Shown one piece after another: positions 32,290-44,887 of a DNA stretch of 64,000 bases. The position numbers were made by a program, and so were the translations under genes. The DNA comes from Limnanthes douglasii subsp. nivea (lineage: Eukaryota > Streptophyta > Magnoliopsida > Brassicales > Limnanthaceae), in the NCBI GenBank assembly GCA_036936605.1, contig JAUPFV010000002.1, positions 123,240,376 to 123,304,375 on the forward strand, in the 5' to 3' direction. Each line of letters opens with the position of its first letter. The first letter of the stretch is position 1. The notes below the pieces were generated by a model that made no database searches, had not been told where the DNA came from, and was given only the letters and a program-made list of their open reading frames with translations.

Positions 32290-34640
32290 GGTACTTCAGA
32301 TAGATCATCCTCGAGTGAACTCATTCAGAGTTATGGCTAGACCTTCTTGAGTAGCCTTTTAGTTTTCTTAAACTATGCTCATTTCTCCCCCTAATAACAT
32401 ATTTCAGGAATTTGTGGTATGTAGAATAAACTACTTTGGAATCATGTAGCCACAACCTTATAAGGATCAAATTATAAGGGGTAAAGGTGTCCAACACTAC
32501 AAACTTTGTTACCTCACTTTTGGCCCATTTTCCAGCCCCAATTGATACCTCCAACAACATTGTATCCAACAATATGATATCCTGGCCATTGAAACTTACC
32601 ATGGGGTGGAAGGTCGGATAGAGGAATGTATTGAAGGGAAGTTGTTTCATGATATGGGAAAATAGAACATTCGTTACAGTCCCTGTATCTACTAGAATTT
32701 GACACGCCTTGCATCCGCTATGTTAGCCATTATCAAGAGTGTATCATCGTGTGGATGGAAGACATCATGTACATCATTATTGGTAAATACGATAGTGGGT
32801 GTGGATGCCTCATTATTGTGGGCTTGTATCAGGTTAATTTGTGGTGTATCAGTGAATGGCGTTAGCTCTTGAATATACCACTTACGAGAGCTATGGGTGT
32901 ACCCCATTCGAATGGTCTAGAGATTTAATATGTACTCTTAGGATTTCCCCCTCTTTTCAGTACAACTCCTCCCCTGCTCATTTGCATTAGTTTTCGTGGT
33001 TCCGGGGCGTGGTTCGTGGGCTACATGACCGCTCTTGTTAGCATCTTTTAGGCTTCTTAATATACTCTCTCGGGTTCCCTATCTTGATAAATCCTTTTAT
33101 TTCCGCCTTTAACACCCACCACTCATTTGTGATCTTCCTATAGTCTCGGTAGTACTCGCATTTTTTGTGCCATTTTATGCTACTAGGTGCGAGGTTATCC
33201 TTCTCGGGTGGGCTAAGAGGTCAGAGTCCTTGATTTTCTCGTAAAGATAGGATTTTGATATGGTCACTAGAGGGTAGTTGGCATGATCATCTAGGCGGAA
33301 GCGTTGCCATGAAGGCCTTGAAGTTAGGGTCTTTTCTGGAACAACCAACACCTTTCCCTATTAGGGCGCATCTTCTCCTATGTGTAACATATGAGCGCTC
33401 ACTTCCTCGAGTTTGATACATATTTGGGCTCGGGCTAGTAGGTGGGCTATGGTAAGTAGCTTCACCTTCATGACTGAGTTGTAAAAGGTATACTGTGGGG
33501 GAAGGTCTTGGTAGGACGTTAAAGCCTTCAAATGGTCATGAAAATCGACTACCTTGGCGCTAAGGTTGATGTACTTTTATACGAAGTCCCTAAGGTCTGC
33601 TCCTCTCTTCTTCTTTAATATCGTCTCTTTATTTACTTGTTAAAATAAAAATGGATCATCAAGAGCTTGTCTAATTGAGGGAACATGTGAAACAAGCTTT
33701 GGAGAATTTGGTAGAACTACAACAAATCGAGTATCACCACATCCTCACATTGAAGGTGCTCCATGAGATCTTTGATATACAACATGTGGTGCTCGGGATC
33801 GATCGTCCCCAAGAATTATTGAAACTTCATTATGTGAAACCCATGTGGTGTTTGCACGATAAGTAATATTGGTAATATTGACGAGTTTTGCATCCTTTTT
33901 ATATTAACGAAAGCGAGTATGGCCACTAAAGCATCGGGGGTCATTGATCGATCACCAATAAATGTGGATGTGGCCCTCTAGAATATTTCTCTAATACCTA
34001 AATATCATGCATGAGCTCCAACCTAGATGTGTTCAATTTCGTTCTGATGGCCTCCAACAGCCGTGCTTTGACATCGATCGGTCTGTCTAGGGTGCTTGTC
34101 TGCCCATCAATATTGACCATAATATCATAGATTCCTGCTCCTTAGATCAACCTCAGATAGGTAAAAAGTCTTTGATTATAACTCATGTTGGTCAGTAACT
34201 ATGGGTGATAACCTTGCTCCTCCATAGTCGGGTCATTTTGGGTATTCACGGGTTTTTCTCTCTCGACTGGAGTGTTCGGGAGCACGAACAACCAGTTGCC
34301 TCTAGGGCAGCAGTGATACTTTCTAAGACTTGTACCATTTTGCTCACTTGTTAGGCTAAGTCGTCGATCCTTTCATTGATCAATAAGACTGTGTCATCTT
34401 CTTCATCATCATTATTATAAGGGATGAAAGTAACATCGTCGTGTTGAGTAGCACAAGGCACCACAATTGGCCTTTCGTGCTACAGGTTTCCCATCTTGGT
34501 TCGGAAGTCATGCTCGTCTTCTAATCCCACCTCTATGGGTGAGGTTAGTTTTAGAGCGATAATTATTTGTCTAGTGCCAAACATCTTATCGGATCTCAAG
34601 TTCATTATGAAAAAGGGGTGGAATGACATGAAATTGGTAG
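32290..34640 (-). pseudogene. E8: old Tat gag-protease remnant
   Basis: This is heavily decayed. The protease is visible as HPHDDTLLIMANIADARRVK near 32760-32700, then FVVLDTFTPYNLILIRLWLH and STYHKFLKYV (about 32500-32390), matching the E1/E2 protease block by block. Upstream (33200-33050) CEYYRDYRKITNEWWVLKAE aligns with the Gag knuckle region CQYHNDIGHTTDDCIALKQE, with key Cys/His lost. A plausible Gag start, MNLRSDKMFGTRQ, lies near 34605. RT and later domains are not found to the left. Confidence 0.65.
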
Positions 34641-35149
34641 CTTAGGATGCTGACTATATTCGTTCCAAGCGACAGAGCCAAATACTAAAAAGTCACATAA
34701 CTAGTGGAACTTTATATGTAAAGTAAAAGAAGATCAAATAGACAAATATGATATGAATTTAATGAATTTTCCGAAGAACACTTGTATAACTTTCAAAAAG
34801 AGGATTACAATATCTATATCTTTCTGTTTTTACTATGTACTTCAACTTTCACCCAACCTCCAAATGATTCATTTGATCTTTACATAGTATCATTTATTTA
34901 GAAGATTCCTAGGTAGGTATCCCACATTGGTGCAACATTTCTTAATACTTTATCAGACTCAAGTACGTCCTTTTGGTTGCGGCATCGTATGTTGTCAAGT
35001 ACTTTATTTCTATCGTGTTAGATATGGTTTCCATACGTGTCAGACATAACATCCATACCATCAGGGTATGGGAGGACGGGAGACTTGGTTATGGTGTAAA
35101 CAAATATTATGCCAAAGTGGCTTAGTTTTAATTGTCGTGTGATCTGACT
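34641..35149. other. Possible LTR region of E8, non-coding
   Basis: On the minus strand, upstream of the E8 Gag start, the sequence tttggctctgtcgcttgg (about 34680-34660) could be a primer binding site. That would make the sequence to its right a decayed 5' LTR. There are no paired LTRs to confirm this. Confidence 0.3.
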
Positions 35150-35600
35150 TGGACGCAAGCTTAGCCATTGGCCAAGATTGAGGGTCTCGTCATGGTGCGC
35201 GACCATGGCTTGACACATGGCTAATGGCCAAGATTTCTGGTCGCATCCTTGCGCAACTATGGCTCATTATTAGTTTGGATAATGACCAAGCTTTCTAGTT
35301 GCACATTATGGCATAACCACGACTTATTGCAAGTTTTTTCAATGACCAAGCTTGTTGGTCGCACACTGTGGTGCGACAAGAGCTTAACGAAAGCTTACTA
35401 GTCGCACACCATGGTGCGACCACAACTTAGCAGAAGCTTGTTGGTTGCACAATATTGTGCAACCATAGTTGGTCGCGTCTTGGTGCGACCACAACTTAGC
35501 AGAAGCATGTTGGTCGCACCATGGTGCACGAACAAGACTTAGCATAAGCTTAGCAATTTGACAAGATTTTTGATCGCATATTGTGGTTCACACACCTTGG
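35150..35600. repeat. Tandem repeats with palindromic cores
   Basis: About seven diverged units of 55-65 bp lie in tandem. Each has a palindromic core like gtcgcacaccatggtgcgac (35401-35420), joined by a linker like cttagcagaagcttgttgg. One core (35443-35464) is a perfect 22-base palindrome with a different arm sequence, so the arms changed together. They may be part of the LTR of E8. Confidence 0.75.
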
Positions 35601-38540
35601 TCACTAGGAAAGTACCTTATCGTGTGATTATCCATGACGTGATTATTTATCTAGAAGACTTGGCCAACTTAACAACTTAAGATTCATTTGTACCGTATCA
35701 ATATTAATATCGATTAGTTAAAATGAATTCTTAAAAAATGATATAAAAAAGCTCAAATACCGTATGATGGTGAGCCAACAATCAATTACATGTTAGTAAC
35801 TAAAAGATATAAGTTACTAAGAGGTATTCATACTAAATTTCTACCAAAATAACCTTTTAATATAAAAAACATTTTAAAAATAGAACTACATTTTTACTTT
35901 ATTTTCACTCTAGACTCTTCATTTATCTCTACAATCTTCATCTCTCTCTAAACCATGTTCTTTCAACCTTTTTTCTCTAAAATGGGAATGGCCAAAGTAA
36001 TCTAATCTTCCTTCAACCTTTCTCTATACCCTAACCAATGCATTTTAGAGCTCCACTTCATCTTCTAAGTTTGGTCTCACTTTTTAAGATACTTTATTTT
36101 AGTTTAAAATTATTAAATTAGGTTGTCGTTATCGATTTGACCATGTTTTTTTAGTTTTAGGGGTTCAATTATATGGTTTTGGTTGAACTAGGGCCTTAAA
36201 GAACAAAAATACATGTATTTTAAGGTTTTCTGGAATAATATCTTTAGTATAAGGGTTTGAAATAGAGAATATACTTATTTGTATGTTTTTTGTTTGATTT
36301 TGTGAGTTTGATTGAATTAATGGGTGCATATGTAGGTGTTGTGTTATAATTTGTATTTAAGTACAATACATACTTTGCATTAGTAGGTGCAGTGTCGTAG
36401 CATATACTTCACATTTACATTTAATTTTAATAGTGTGAATGCTTTGTATTTATCATTGTTTTGCGATTCACGTTTAGTTACTTTGTGCTACATATTTATT
36501 AGTATTTTGCGGTTTTCATGTTTTGCGCTTCGCTTCTGGTTGTGTTTTATGATTTGAATTTGATATGAACTTATATTTGATACAAACAACTTAGGCATAT
36601 GGTTTTTTCAGCTCATATATATATATATATTAATGAGATAAAAAGAAAAAGATAAAAGACGTTCACATCGAGGAAACTATAAGAACCTTGTTTCATAGTC
36701 TTTTAAAAGGTATATATAATCTAATAAGATACAAGAAAGAAACAATCATTATTAAAAAATAATGGGATTTTAGAGTAGAATTCATCAAAAGATATGCGAC
36801 ACTAAAGAATGAACTTTCAAATTAAGGTCCAAATTATACAACTTATAACCAAATATATAAAGACTATCATAATTTTAAAGTGTGCTTAATATAATATTGT
36901 TAAATGCTAAAATTTAAAACCTAGATATGAAGAAGAAGGGTTCGAGTCAAGCATAATTAAAACATATTATTCCAAGTCGAGTCAAAGAAGACAACCAAGC
37001 AAAGAATGGTCATCACAACTTATGAACAAGAATATCAAAGTATGGATTTCGTGTCGCATCAACATGTTAATATCTCAATAGACACTTCACATTTGTGGTG
37101 TATTTATTTTGTGTTTCATGCATATTCGTTTACTAGTTCTTTCGTGATTCACCCGTAACATATCATTAACTTATTGTTTTATGATTTACACCTAACATAT
37201 CATTTATTGAGGTTTTTTACAGTTCAAATATTGTTTCCTTCTTGATTCATATTTTTCAATTCATTATATTGACATTTTATTTGGTTTATTGATTTCATTA
37301 CTTATTCTATGCCTTAGGATTAAATAACAAAATCCCTTAGAATTAGAGGAGAGTAAGAGTAATATACATGGGTCTACTATTGATTTAGTTAGCATGTTCG
37401 ATATTATTCTTCTCAATATCAGGTTATGTATTGGCTTCGACAATAGTTTACTACGTCGAAGACATGAAAAAATCAATAACTATGATTAGGTTACATGAAT
37501 CATGGAAAAAGTTATGAATTCAATAAACAGTTGTTGCTATAGCAAACCTGAAAAAGTTGTAGGATGTTTTGCTATATTAGTGGTTAGTATCTTACAAGAG
37601 TTTTTAAAAACAATTGATAAAAACAATATATATAACCATTCTCATACAAATTACATTCAATTATTTATTATGATATACACAATAATTGGGGATGAGAATT
37701 GAAGGCTTGATCTCAAGATATTTAAATTGGATGAGGATTGAAGCAGATGAGTAGGCTAATTATATTAAAGCAGTTGAAAAATATCAAAGATGATGATAGA
37801 TGTGTTTCGCGCTTCATATTGATTATGATATGCTTCACAATTTGTATTTTTATTTTGGTTTATGAGACGCCAAAATAAAAACATTCGGTGTGGGCGGCTA
37901 AGAGGAAGAAGGAAGTTCCAAGGAAAAATAATGAGAAGATAAAGAAAATGGAGCTAATTTGAAATATGATAAAATGGAAGAATAAGATAATACCTATAGT
38001 TTTTAGATGAAGTTGAGTAACAAAATGTGTATTGTGCTTAATCATGCATAAGTAAATCTATGACACATCAAAGAAAGTTTACTTATGAGAGAATAAAATA
38101 TTTACAAGAAAAATGGTAAGAATCAAATTCTTATTTCGCACATGGTAGTTAGTGATTGTTCGTATTTCACATTTACTATTTATACCTTAATTTTCCATTT
38201 GCATATGTTTTAATAACTTAATTCACAATCGATGTTTTGGATTTTTTCTTGTAACACGCTTTGAACTTAGTATTTATGTAGTCTTAGTTACCATTTCAAA
38301 CTTGAGATTGATGTTTATGTTTATATTTATGTTACTTTGAAGGTGAATATGCAAATACTTTATTGACCAATGAACACAACATCTCTGAAGGATAAAATAA
38401 CTAAATTATCAACAATAAATGCGAAGTTGTAGAAGTCGTCCTTTGAAAAAGATAAAATCATAGCATCAAATACATAAGACTTATAACAATATATGCTAGA
38501 CTACAACACTTGATCTCTTAACTGAAGTGCACTCTCTAAA
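35601..38540. other. AT-rich non-coding DNA with scattered motif repeats
   Basis: I find no supported gene. From about 36300 to 38200 the words 'cacttcacatttg', 'ttcgtatttcacattt' and similar recur, as they do in 51131-53768 and 57508-57660. A short TA run lies at 36618-36632. Small open frames (for example 37502-37702) show no recognisable family. Confidence 0.5.
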
Positions 38541-38565
38541 TCTCGACGTATAGGCAATGCAACAA

Positions 38566-40533
38566 CTAATCGAACGACCTCCAACAATCTATCGTGCGTG
38601 GTGCGCCGGGGTGGTTGATCGTATGCCAAATATACTCAGCTAAGTACCTCCAATATGTATTTGTCACCGACTGTCTATAAGTATCGAAGGTAACAGTCAA
38701 CTGATCCTCTGGAAGTAAATATTGACGCCAATCCAACCATACACTCTCAAGCAATGTGTATCTAGCCAAATCTCCCTTCTTGTAACCCGGTCTGAGTACA
38801 AGTGCGAGTTCGGGTTCATCCTGAACCCGTCCAAACTGGTGTAAAACGCGATCGGGCATGTAACCCTCAACTGTGCTCATCATCCGCAAAGGATAAGCGA
38901 TGGTGCAGATCTCCTCCTGCACGGGAAACTAGAACCTGATACCCTTGTATGGCTCGAAAAAACTTGTTTGAAATATAGTAAAATTGTGAAGACATAATAA
39001 AATATGACTTAGTATAAATATGTTACTTACTAATAAATATAGTCACTTACATTTGTTTTCTTCTGATCCAAAATAAGAGTACGCACAACCGATTTGGAGC
39101 GGATGTTTTGCCCAACAATCATCTTCGGTAGCCACTTCACAATCCTCAGTTGCCTCACTACATGGTCTGCATTCTCATGGGTTCTAAATGCGGGGAAATG
39201 ATCGTAAATCCAACAGTCTAACATGGAAACATATTCGTAAAGGTTATGCTTCGATTCTTTCAAAGCATCACCCAAACCACGGAACAGAAATTCCAATGCA
39301 CTCGTACCCCATACAATATCCCATAACCCAGAGTTCACATTCTCTAATCCGTATAAGTAGTGAGACTTGACACTTTTCTGACTAGTATCCGTAAATATAG
39401 TGCAACCAAATAGAAACATCAAGTATGCTCGTGATACTTGGCGGATAGTGTCTAGATCAGTCTGCTCAATGTAGCGACCCTTAGTGAACGTTTCTCGCAG
39501 CCACTTTATCTTGAAGCCAACGCCTCTCGTGGACTGGATTTCAGCGCTGACATCTTCAACACTCAGCGATAACATACTAGCATGGTAGATGTATGCCTCA
39601 TCACGTGGAACAGTCACTACGTCCAAAGTCCGACCAACTACATGGGGCCTGTAATGTAGCTGACATCATCCAAAGTAATGGTCATCTCCTCGAATGATAA
39701 ATGAAACGTGTTGGTCTCCTGATGCCAACGCTCAACAAAAACCTCATCAAGTACAGAGTGCGTGGAGTATTGAGGCAAGTGAGCAATCAGAGGACCAAAA
39801 GGAGTTTGTGCCAAGTGTCGCTCCACCTCCGGCTGAGCACTAAGGTCCCACATACGAAGCACATTATAATGTGTCTGGACGACTAACAACGTGCGAGCGT
39901 GCGAGTGAACAACTAAGTCAAACATAAATCAAATTAAAACATAGGATACCATATAATAATTTGATACTTACCTGTCCGATGAAGACATGGTATGCCTCAT
40001 GATCTTTCTAGTCAGGAAAAAGGGGTATCTTGTTGCATTTCAAAAATGCAAATGTCTTCCGCTGCTCCTCAGTATGTATAGCATCGATATGCTCCTCGTC
40101 AATGACATCCTGCTCGGGATCCCCAGTAGCATCCACCATCTCACTAACAGGTGGTGGATGTGAAATAGTATGCGTAGAGGGTGGTGAACTAGTAGCGGGC
40201 GATGGTGATCGGTGGACATGTGATGTATCTCGGCGTGATGAGCCTCCACCTCTAGTATCGTTAACTCTTTTTTTCAACAACTTTCTCCTTTCGTTTCCCA
40301 TGGTTTTCGCGACGCAACAACCAATCAGATCTGTCTATTTGCTCCTCATCCTCCCTCAGACGGCTAGTCTTTGTGTCATTCGTTGTTGCTCGTCCGCGTT
40401 TAACGTCACAGACTCTTTCATTTTCGATGGCCTATACCGTCTTCAAGTTCCTCCCCGAGTGAATCAGTCTTGATCCCGGGGGAACAGCCCTTGACCGAGG
40501 AAGGCCAGCGGGTCGCAGCTTGACAAAATCAGA
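38566..40533 (-). pseudogene. Plant mobile domain (PMD) gene, broken
   Basis: This matches the aminotransferase-like plant mobile domain (MAIN/MAIL-type), found both in host genes acting in silencing and in transposons. Inferred exons on the minus strand are 40533-39972, 39912-39051 and 38962-38564, with GT-AG introns 39971-39913 and 39050-38963. The PMD reads LDEVFVERWHQETNTFHLSF, EMTITLDDVSYITGP, RAYLMFLFGCTIFTDTSQKS, YEYVSMLDCWIYDHFPAF and PDRVLHQFGRVQDEP. Breaks are TAG near 40010, a frameshift near 39630-39650, and TAG near 38934; both TAGs fit Trp codons (TGG to TAG). A splice-acceptor-like ttattatttcag at 40534 suggests further upstream exons. Confidence 0.8.
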
Positions 40534-40572
40534 CCTGAAATAATAACAAAATACAAACAAAGTTAATATTAA

Positions 40573-40991
40573 TGTGGTTTATTTTCGTTTGAGGGTAATT
40601 TTGTAATTTTGTCTAGAGTTTTGTGGAATTTTGAGAGTATTTAATGTTTGGATAGAATGTAGAGGGAGAATTGAGCTGTCTGGTTGTATTTAATTTTCAT
40701 TACCCTCATTTAATGTAGGTGGTTGGGTATTTATACCCTTTATATTTTGGGCCATATGGGCTTTCGGGTTGTGTTTTATGGATTCGGGTCGAGTTTAAAG
40801 ACCCACTAGTTTTTAAGTAAACAAGTAATTAGTTTAATCATGAAGTGATTATGTTTTTAATACTTTAGTTCTGTTCGGTCAGTTTAGTAAGTGGAGGTTG
40901 TCCGAATCGTCCTTGTCCGATTAGATGGATGATGTCCGAATTGCCCCTGTCCGGTTCTCACAAAGAGTGGTGACAAAATCCGGACTCATCA
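40573..40991 (-). repeat. E4 3' LTR
   Basis: This 419-bp LTR starts tgtggtttattttcg and ends ggactcatca on the + strand. It is homologous to the E2 LTR. TATAAATA lies on the minus strand at 40728-40735. Next to it the polypurine tract taaaaaggggctac lies on the minus strand. Confidence 0.88.
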
Positions 40992-41326
40992 GTAGCCCCT
41001 TTTTAGGTGGTGTTCAAAGGCCTTTGGCAAGACCTAAAAAATAGCCTGTAGCTAGTCACAGCCATATCCGGACAGATTCTTGAATTGTGTAATAGCTTTA
41101 TCCGAACTGAAAAAGTTCCTAGAAACTAAACGGTTTTTTGCTAGAGATCGTGGGACACGTGTCTCTCTCTGGTTCGCCACATCAGCCGCTTTTTTCCCTA
41201 GAACGGCGCTCCCACTTTCTTCAAAAAGTAACCTCTTCATTTAATGAGGATGACATCAGCGGTGTCCTTAATCATTGCAAACCTTTCGAATTTTCTTGGG
41301 TATTGAAGCATCTTTCGCATATTTAC

Positions 41327-41334
41327 TATAAATT
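41327..41334 (+). promoter_or_regulatory. TATA box of E4 antisense gene
   Basis: TATAAATT lies exactly 108 bases upstream of the conserved ATG at 41435, the same spacing as in E2. Confidence 0.65.
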
Positions 41335-41434
41335 AGTTCACTTTTCTACTGTTTTACCATCTTTATCATCCTTGCTCTACTAAACTTCAAAGCTTTCTCT
41401 CTCAAAAACAGACACTTTCTTTCGGTGTGAGTTT

Positions 41435-44397
41435 ATGTTCACATCTAGGAACGCTTTAATCAAAGGTGGGTGGCTTAATTTATCAGAGTTAGAAAAAGCT
41501 CAAAGGTTGAACGAGAAAGGCACATTGCAGCCGACCTCCCTGCTTCCCCTGTTGATAAACCAGAAACACTAAGCACAGAGCCTGACCAGGGTTCTTCTTC
41601 AACCAAAAGCGTTAAACCTAGGAGGTTGTTCCAATCCACCATTTCACCAATTGTTTCGGGCTCATCGGTTCAAGAATCATAGTCTATTGTTGAACCAGGG
41701 CAGGTAGTCACCAGTTTTAAGAAACCTTCCCCCTTTATTGCTATGGGATCAGATGCAGATGCCTCTCCAGAGAAGTTAGTAGATCAGAGAAGAGGTCGCT
41801 TGGTAAAAGGGCAGGCTCTAAAAGGTACACCTTCCAAATCAGGGGGCAAGGATAGCAATACGGGGTCAGAGGCACCCATCAGGATTCCTAAGGACAAACT
41901 GTCCGGCCCGTAGGCATCTAGCTCAAGCCTCCGGAAAGAAACTACTGCATCTGAGCCCCAGCCGGAGGTCAGGGCACAAGAAGCCAGTGAAGCCCAACAG
42001 TACGGAGGGCACGCTGAGCCAACCTCTAGCTCACCTCACCCAAAAACAACTGAAAACCCCTCCCTGGTAATGGAAGAATTGGTGGAGGATTCTATTAAAG
42101 AAGCTCCCTTTGAGTCCCAAGTCTCCGGGCAAACAAGTGAGGCTATTGCTGCTAAGAAGGACAAAGGCAAATAGAAACTATGCTTAAGGCATCCAGATTT
42201 TCCAGAGGTCCTTGTGGGAAAAGTGGGACCTTGTTTCCACAAGGTAAGTGTTAAGTATTTAATAGCTTTGCAAAAACTTAACTATGCTTTCATCCACACA
42301 GCCGAACCGGGTCGGATGCGAACAAAATGGGGGATCCCAGAGAATGTAAAAATAAGGATCCCAGTGGACCCAGAAACACCGATGGATTGCAAGCTTAGTG
42401 AAATAGTTTTCTTAACTGAGCTTTTCAACTCGGGACTAAGGTTTCCCTTAGACCCGGAGATAGTCAAATACTTTCATCTCATCAAACTTTGCCCAAGTAA
42501 ACTGAGCCTTAATGCCTGGTACACTCTCATGGCCTGTATCATGGCCTCCAGGCTCTCCGGAATTCCTCTCCCAATAAAGCAGTTTGCAGTTGTGGCCAAC
42601 CTCTGCAGAAACCACCATATTCCCTTATATCACTTCAACATGGGTGATAATTACAAAGTAGTGGACGATCTGCTCGAGTCAGAGAGAAATTGGAAGACTC
42701 ACTTCTTGTTTGTGAGTGGTGCTTGGGAGAATGGGAGGAAGATTAAAGCCGGTGCCAACCTGAGCCTCCTTACTAGTAGATGGCGAAGCGATGGTAAGAA
42801 TCCCATCTCACACTCCCATCTTTATTTTTCACAAACTTGTTTATCTGAATTGTCTTTTCTTTTTTGTTTCTTGGCAGTGCTGCCTAAAGACTTCAATGAC
42901 TACTTGAAGGCTAGGCAGACCACTTACAACAAGCTAAATGCTTGGATTACTGAGAAGTGGGGGAATCGTTTCCACAATGCCTTTACCGGAGGCAATCTAA
43001 CAAGGTCTTACCTCTGGAATACCACTGATCGGAGGGACTTATCCTGGGAGGAACTTACCACCCCACCCCCTCCGGAAGTAGTCCTCAAAAGAACACACGC
43101 GCCAGACGGGGCATTGAATCTGCCTGGTAGAGCCAAGGCCCCAAGTAAGATGAAGGGCAAGAAAGGTAAGGGCAAGCAGAGTGTGGTTGAAGCCAATCCC
43201 ACCGAAGCGGAGAAAACTGCTCCAACAAACCAAGAGGGGCCAGTTCAAGGACAGATTGATGCTGCTCTTCTAGAAGTAGTGGAGCATGAAAGTACTAGGG
43301 AAGGGGCAGGATCTCCAAAACCTCCAAGGGTTCCTAAGAGAGATAGGAAACGGGGAGCAGAGAGCTAGGACAGGGAGGCCAAGAAGAAAAAGACCTCCAA
43401 GGGTGATGAGATTTCTCTCCGGCCCCCGGAGCCCCTTCCTCCTGTTGACCCTACAGACCCAACTCAAGAAGAAGGCATCCCTAGTAACTTCCAAACTGGA
43501 GGGGGTGCAGGAGGGGATATCAGCATTGATGGTGTTGATATTAGTGGTCTTGAAGAAATTGGTCTTTACTTCAAAAATATCCCTAAGGATGATTTTGCTC
43601 GACCTTACCTCCCTCTGAGTACTTCGAACATCGTTACCTTCAAAGGTAAGTCTTTATCTGTCTCAAGAGAAAGATATGTTATAAATCACTCTATATTGAG
43701 TAATATTCAGCCAGTGATCAATTTGGAGAAGCAAGTGCGAGGTCAGTCAGCTATTATTAATGCCCTTACTTCTGACAAAGAGAAGTTGTCCGGTGACCTC
43801 CTCATTGCCAACCAAAATGCTGATGTTTTGAAGAGGGAGAATGAGGAGTTAAAGAAGAACCAGGAGGGTTGGGCCATAAAGTTAGCTAATTTAGAAGATA
43901 CTATCAAAGAACTCCGAACAAAGAAATCTGAGTTGGAGAAAGACCTCTCTTCTTCGAAAGAGAAGGTGAAGGCTAAGGACATGGTCATTCATACTTTGAC
44001 CAATGATAAGATTTCGCTTGAAGACTCGGTGTCTAAGGCTGTACAAGAAAAAACTGATTTTCTAAGAGAGCAAGAAGCAAAAATCCAAGCTAGGATTGAT
44101 GCTTATACCAACCAAGTGATAGACACTCAGGAAGAAATATTTGACAAAGTGAAGTCGGACATGGTCTTGCTCTTTCACGAGAAGTTTCCGAAGAGGAATC
44201 TGGGAGATTTATGGACTTATGTAGAGTACGAAGACCTTCCCTTCCACACGATGGCTGATGGAGACAAGCATGATTACTCCACTGCTGACTCATCCGATGA
44301 GGAAAAGAACACCGGGGAGAGTCCAGATGAGGAAAATGATGACCTCAAAAAAAAGAAAACGAGTGAGGCTGAGCCATCTTCAAAGGCTCAGTCTTAG
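41435..44397 (+). pseudogene. E4 antisense accessory gene (Transposase_28-like)
   Basis: The start MFTSRNALIKGGWLNLSELE is followed by a one-base shift near 41505. In-frame TAGs near 41680, 41912 and 42174 replace residues that are Glu or Asp in relatives; one near 43366 replaces Lys. The Transposase_28-like domain (about 42180-42660) reads YAFIHTAEPGRMRTKWGIPE, FNSGLRFPLDPEIVKYFHLI and LSLNAWYTLMACIMASRLSG. The intron is 42794-42877 (84 bp). Exon 2 carries KMKGKKGKGKQ and KKKKTSKGDE, a coiled coil of about 160 residues (43700-44180) and an acidic tail ending SSKAQS. The last 233 codons are fully open. Confidence 0.85.
42794..42877 (+). other. Intron of E4 antisense gene
   Basis: The donor is gtaagaatcc and the acceptor tttcttggcag. 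It is 84 bp, a multiple of three without a stop, so the unspliced frame is also open. Confidence 0.72.
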
Positions 44398-44887
44398 AGT
44401 ATCAATTATCTTTTCACTTTTGTTTTGATTGAACCAAAGTCCTTGGATGGCCAAGGCATTTTTGTAACTGTGTCCGGTCCTTAACCGGATAGATTTTTTT
44501 TGTTTCGACAATTTAAAGTCCTTGGATGGCCAAGGCACTTCGTATGTTTTAATGGGTAGCTTTATTTAGCACAATTCTTGCATAGTTTTTCAATTTTGGT
44601 GGCTGATGTTTAAACAGCCCTTGGTTATTTCATAACTGTTTTAATGTGAGAGTGTTTAAATTCTCCGATGACAAATGATTAAGTAGTCATCACTCCTTCA
44701 ACTTAATCCGATCTGTTCAAATAAAAACATTACCGAAAATAGAAAAACACTTCGGATTTTTAAGAAGGCATCAAATTTTATAAAAGAGCCCGGAGACCTC
44801 ATTAAAACCTCCCCGCGCCACCGGGGTAGGAAAGAGTATGCCCCCAAATATTTACATGAACTTAATAAGTAAATATTTACATAGTTT
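44398..44887. other. E4 spacer between the convergent genes
   Basis: It has the same layout as E2. Two copies of aaagtccttggatggccaag start at 44436 and 44515, with an inverted repeat tccggt (44473) / accgga (44484) between them. The conserved post-pol box lies at 44793-44843, and the aaatatttac/gtaaatattt stem-loop at about 44846-44880. Confidence 0.65.

Noticed and set aside
35150..35600. CRISPR-like array
   Set aside because: The spacing and palindromes superficially suggest an array, but the units diverge throughout, there are no unique spacers, and the DNA is plant nuclear.
40030..40473. 147-codon + open frame over PMD exon
   Set aside because: It lies opposite to the PMD reading, which has clear family blocks and splice sites on the minus strand.
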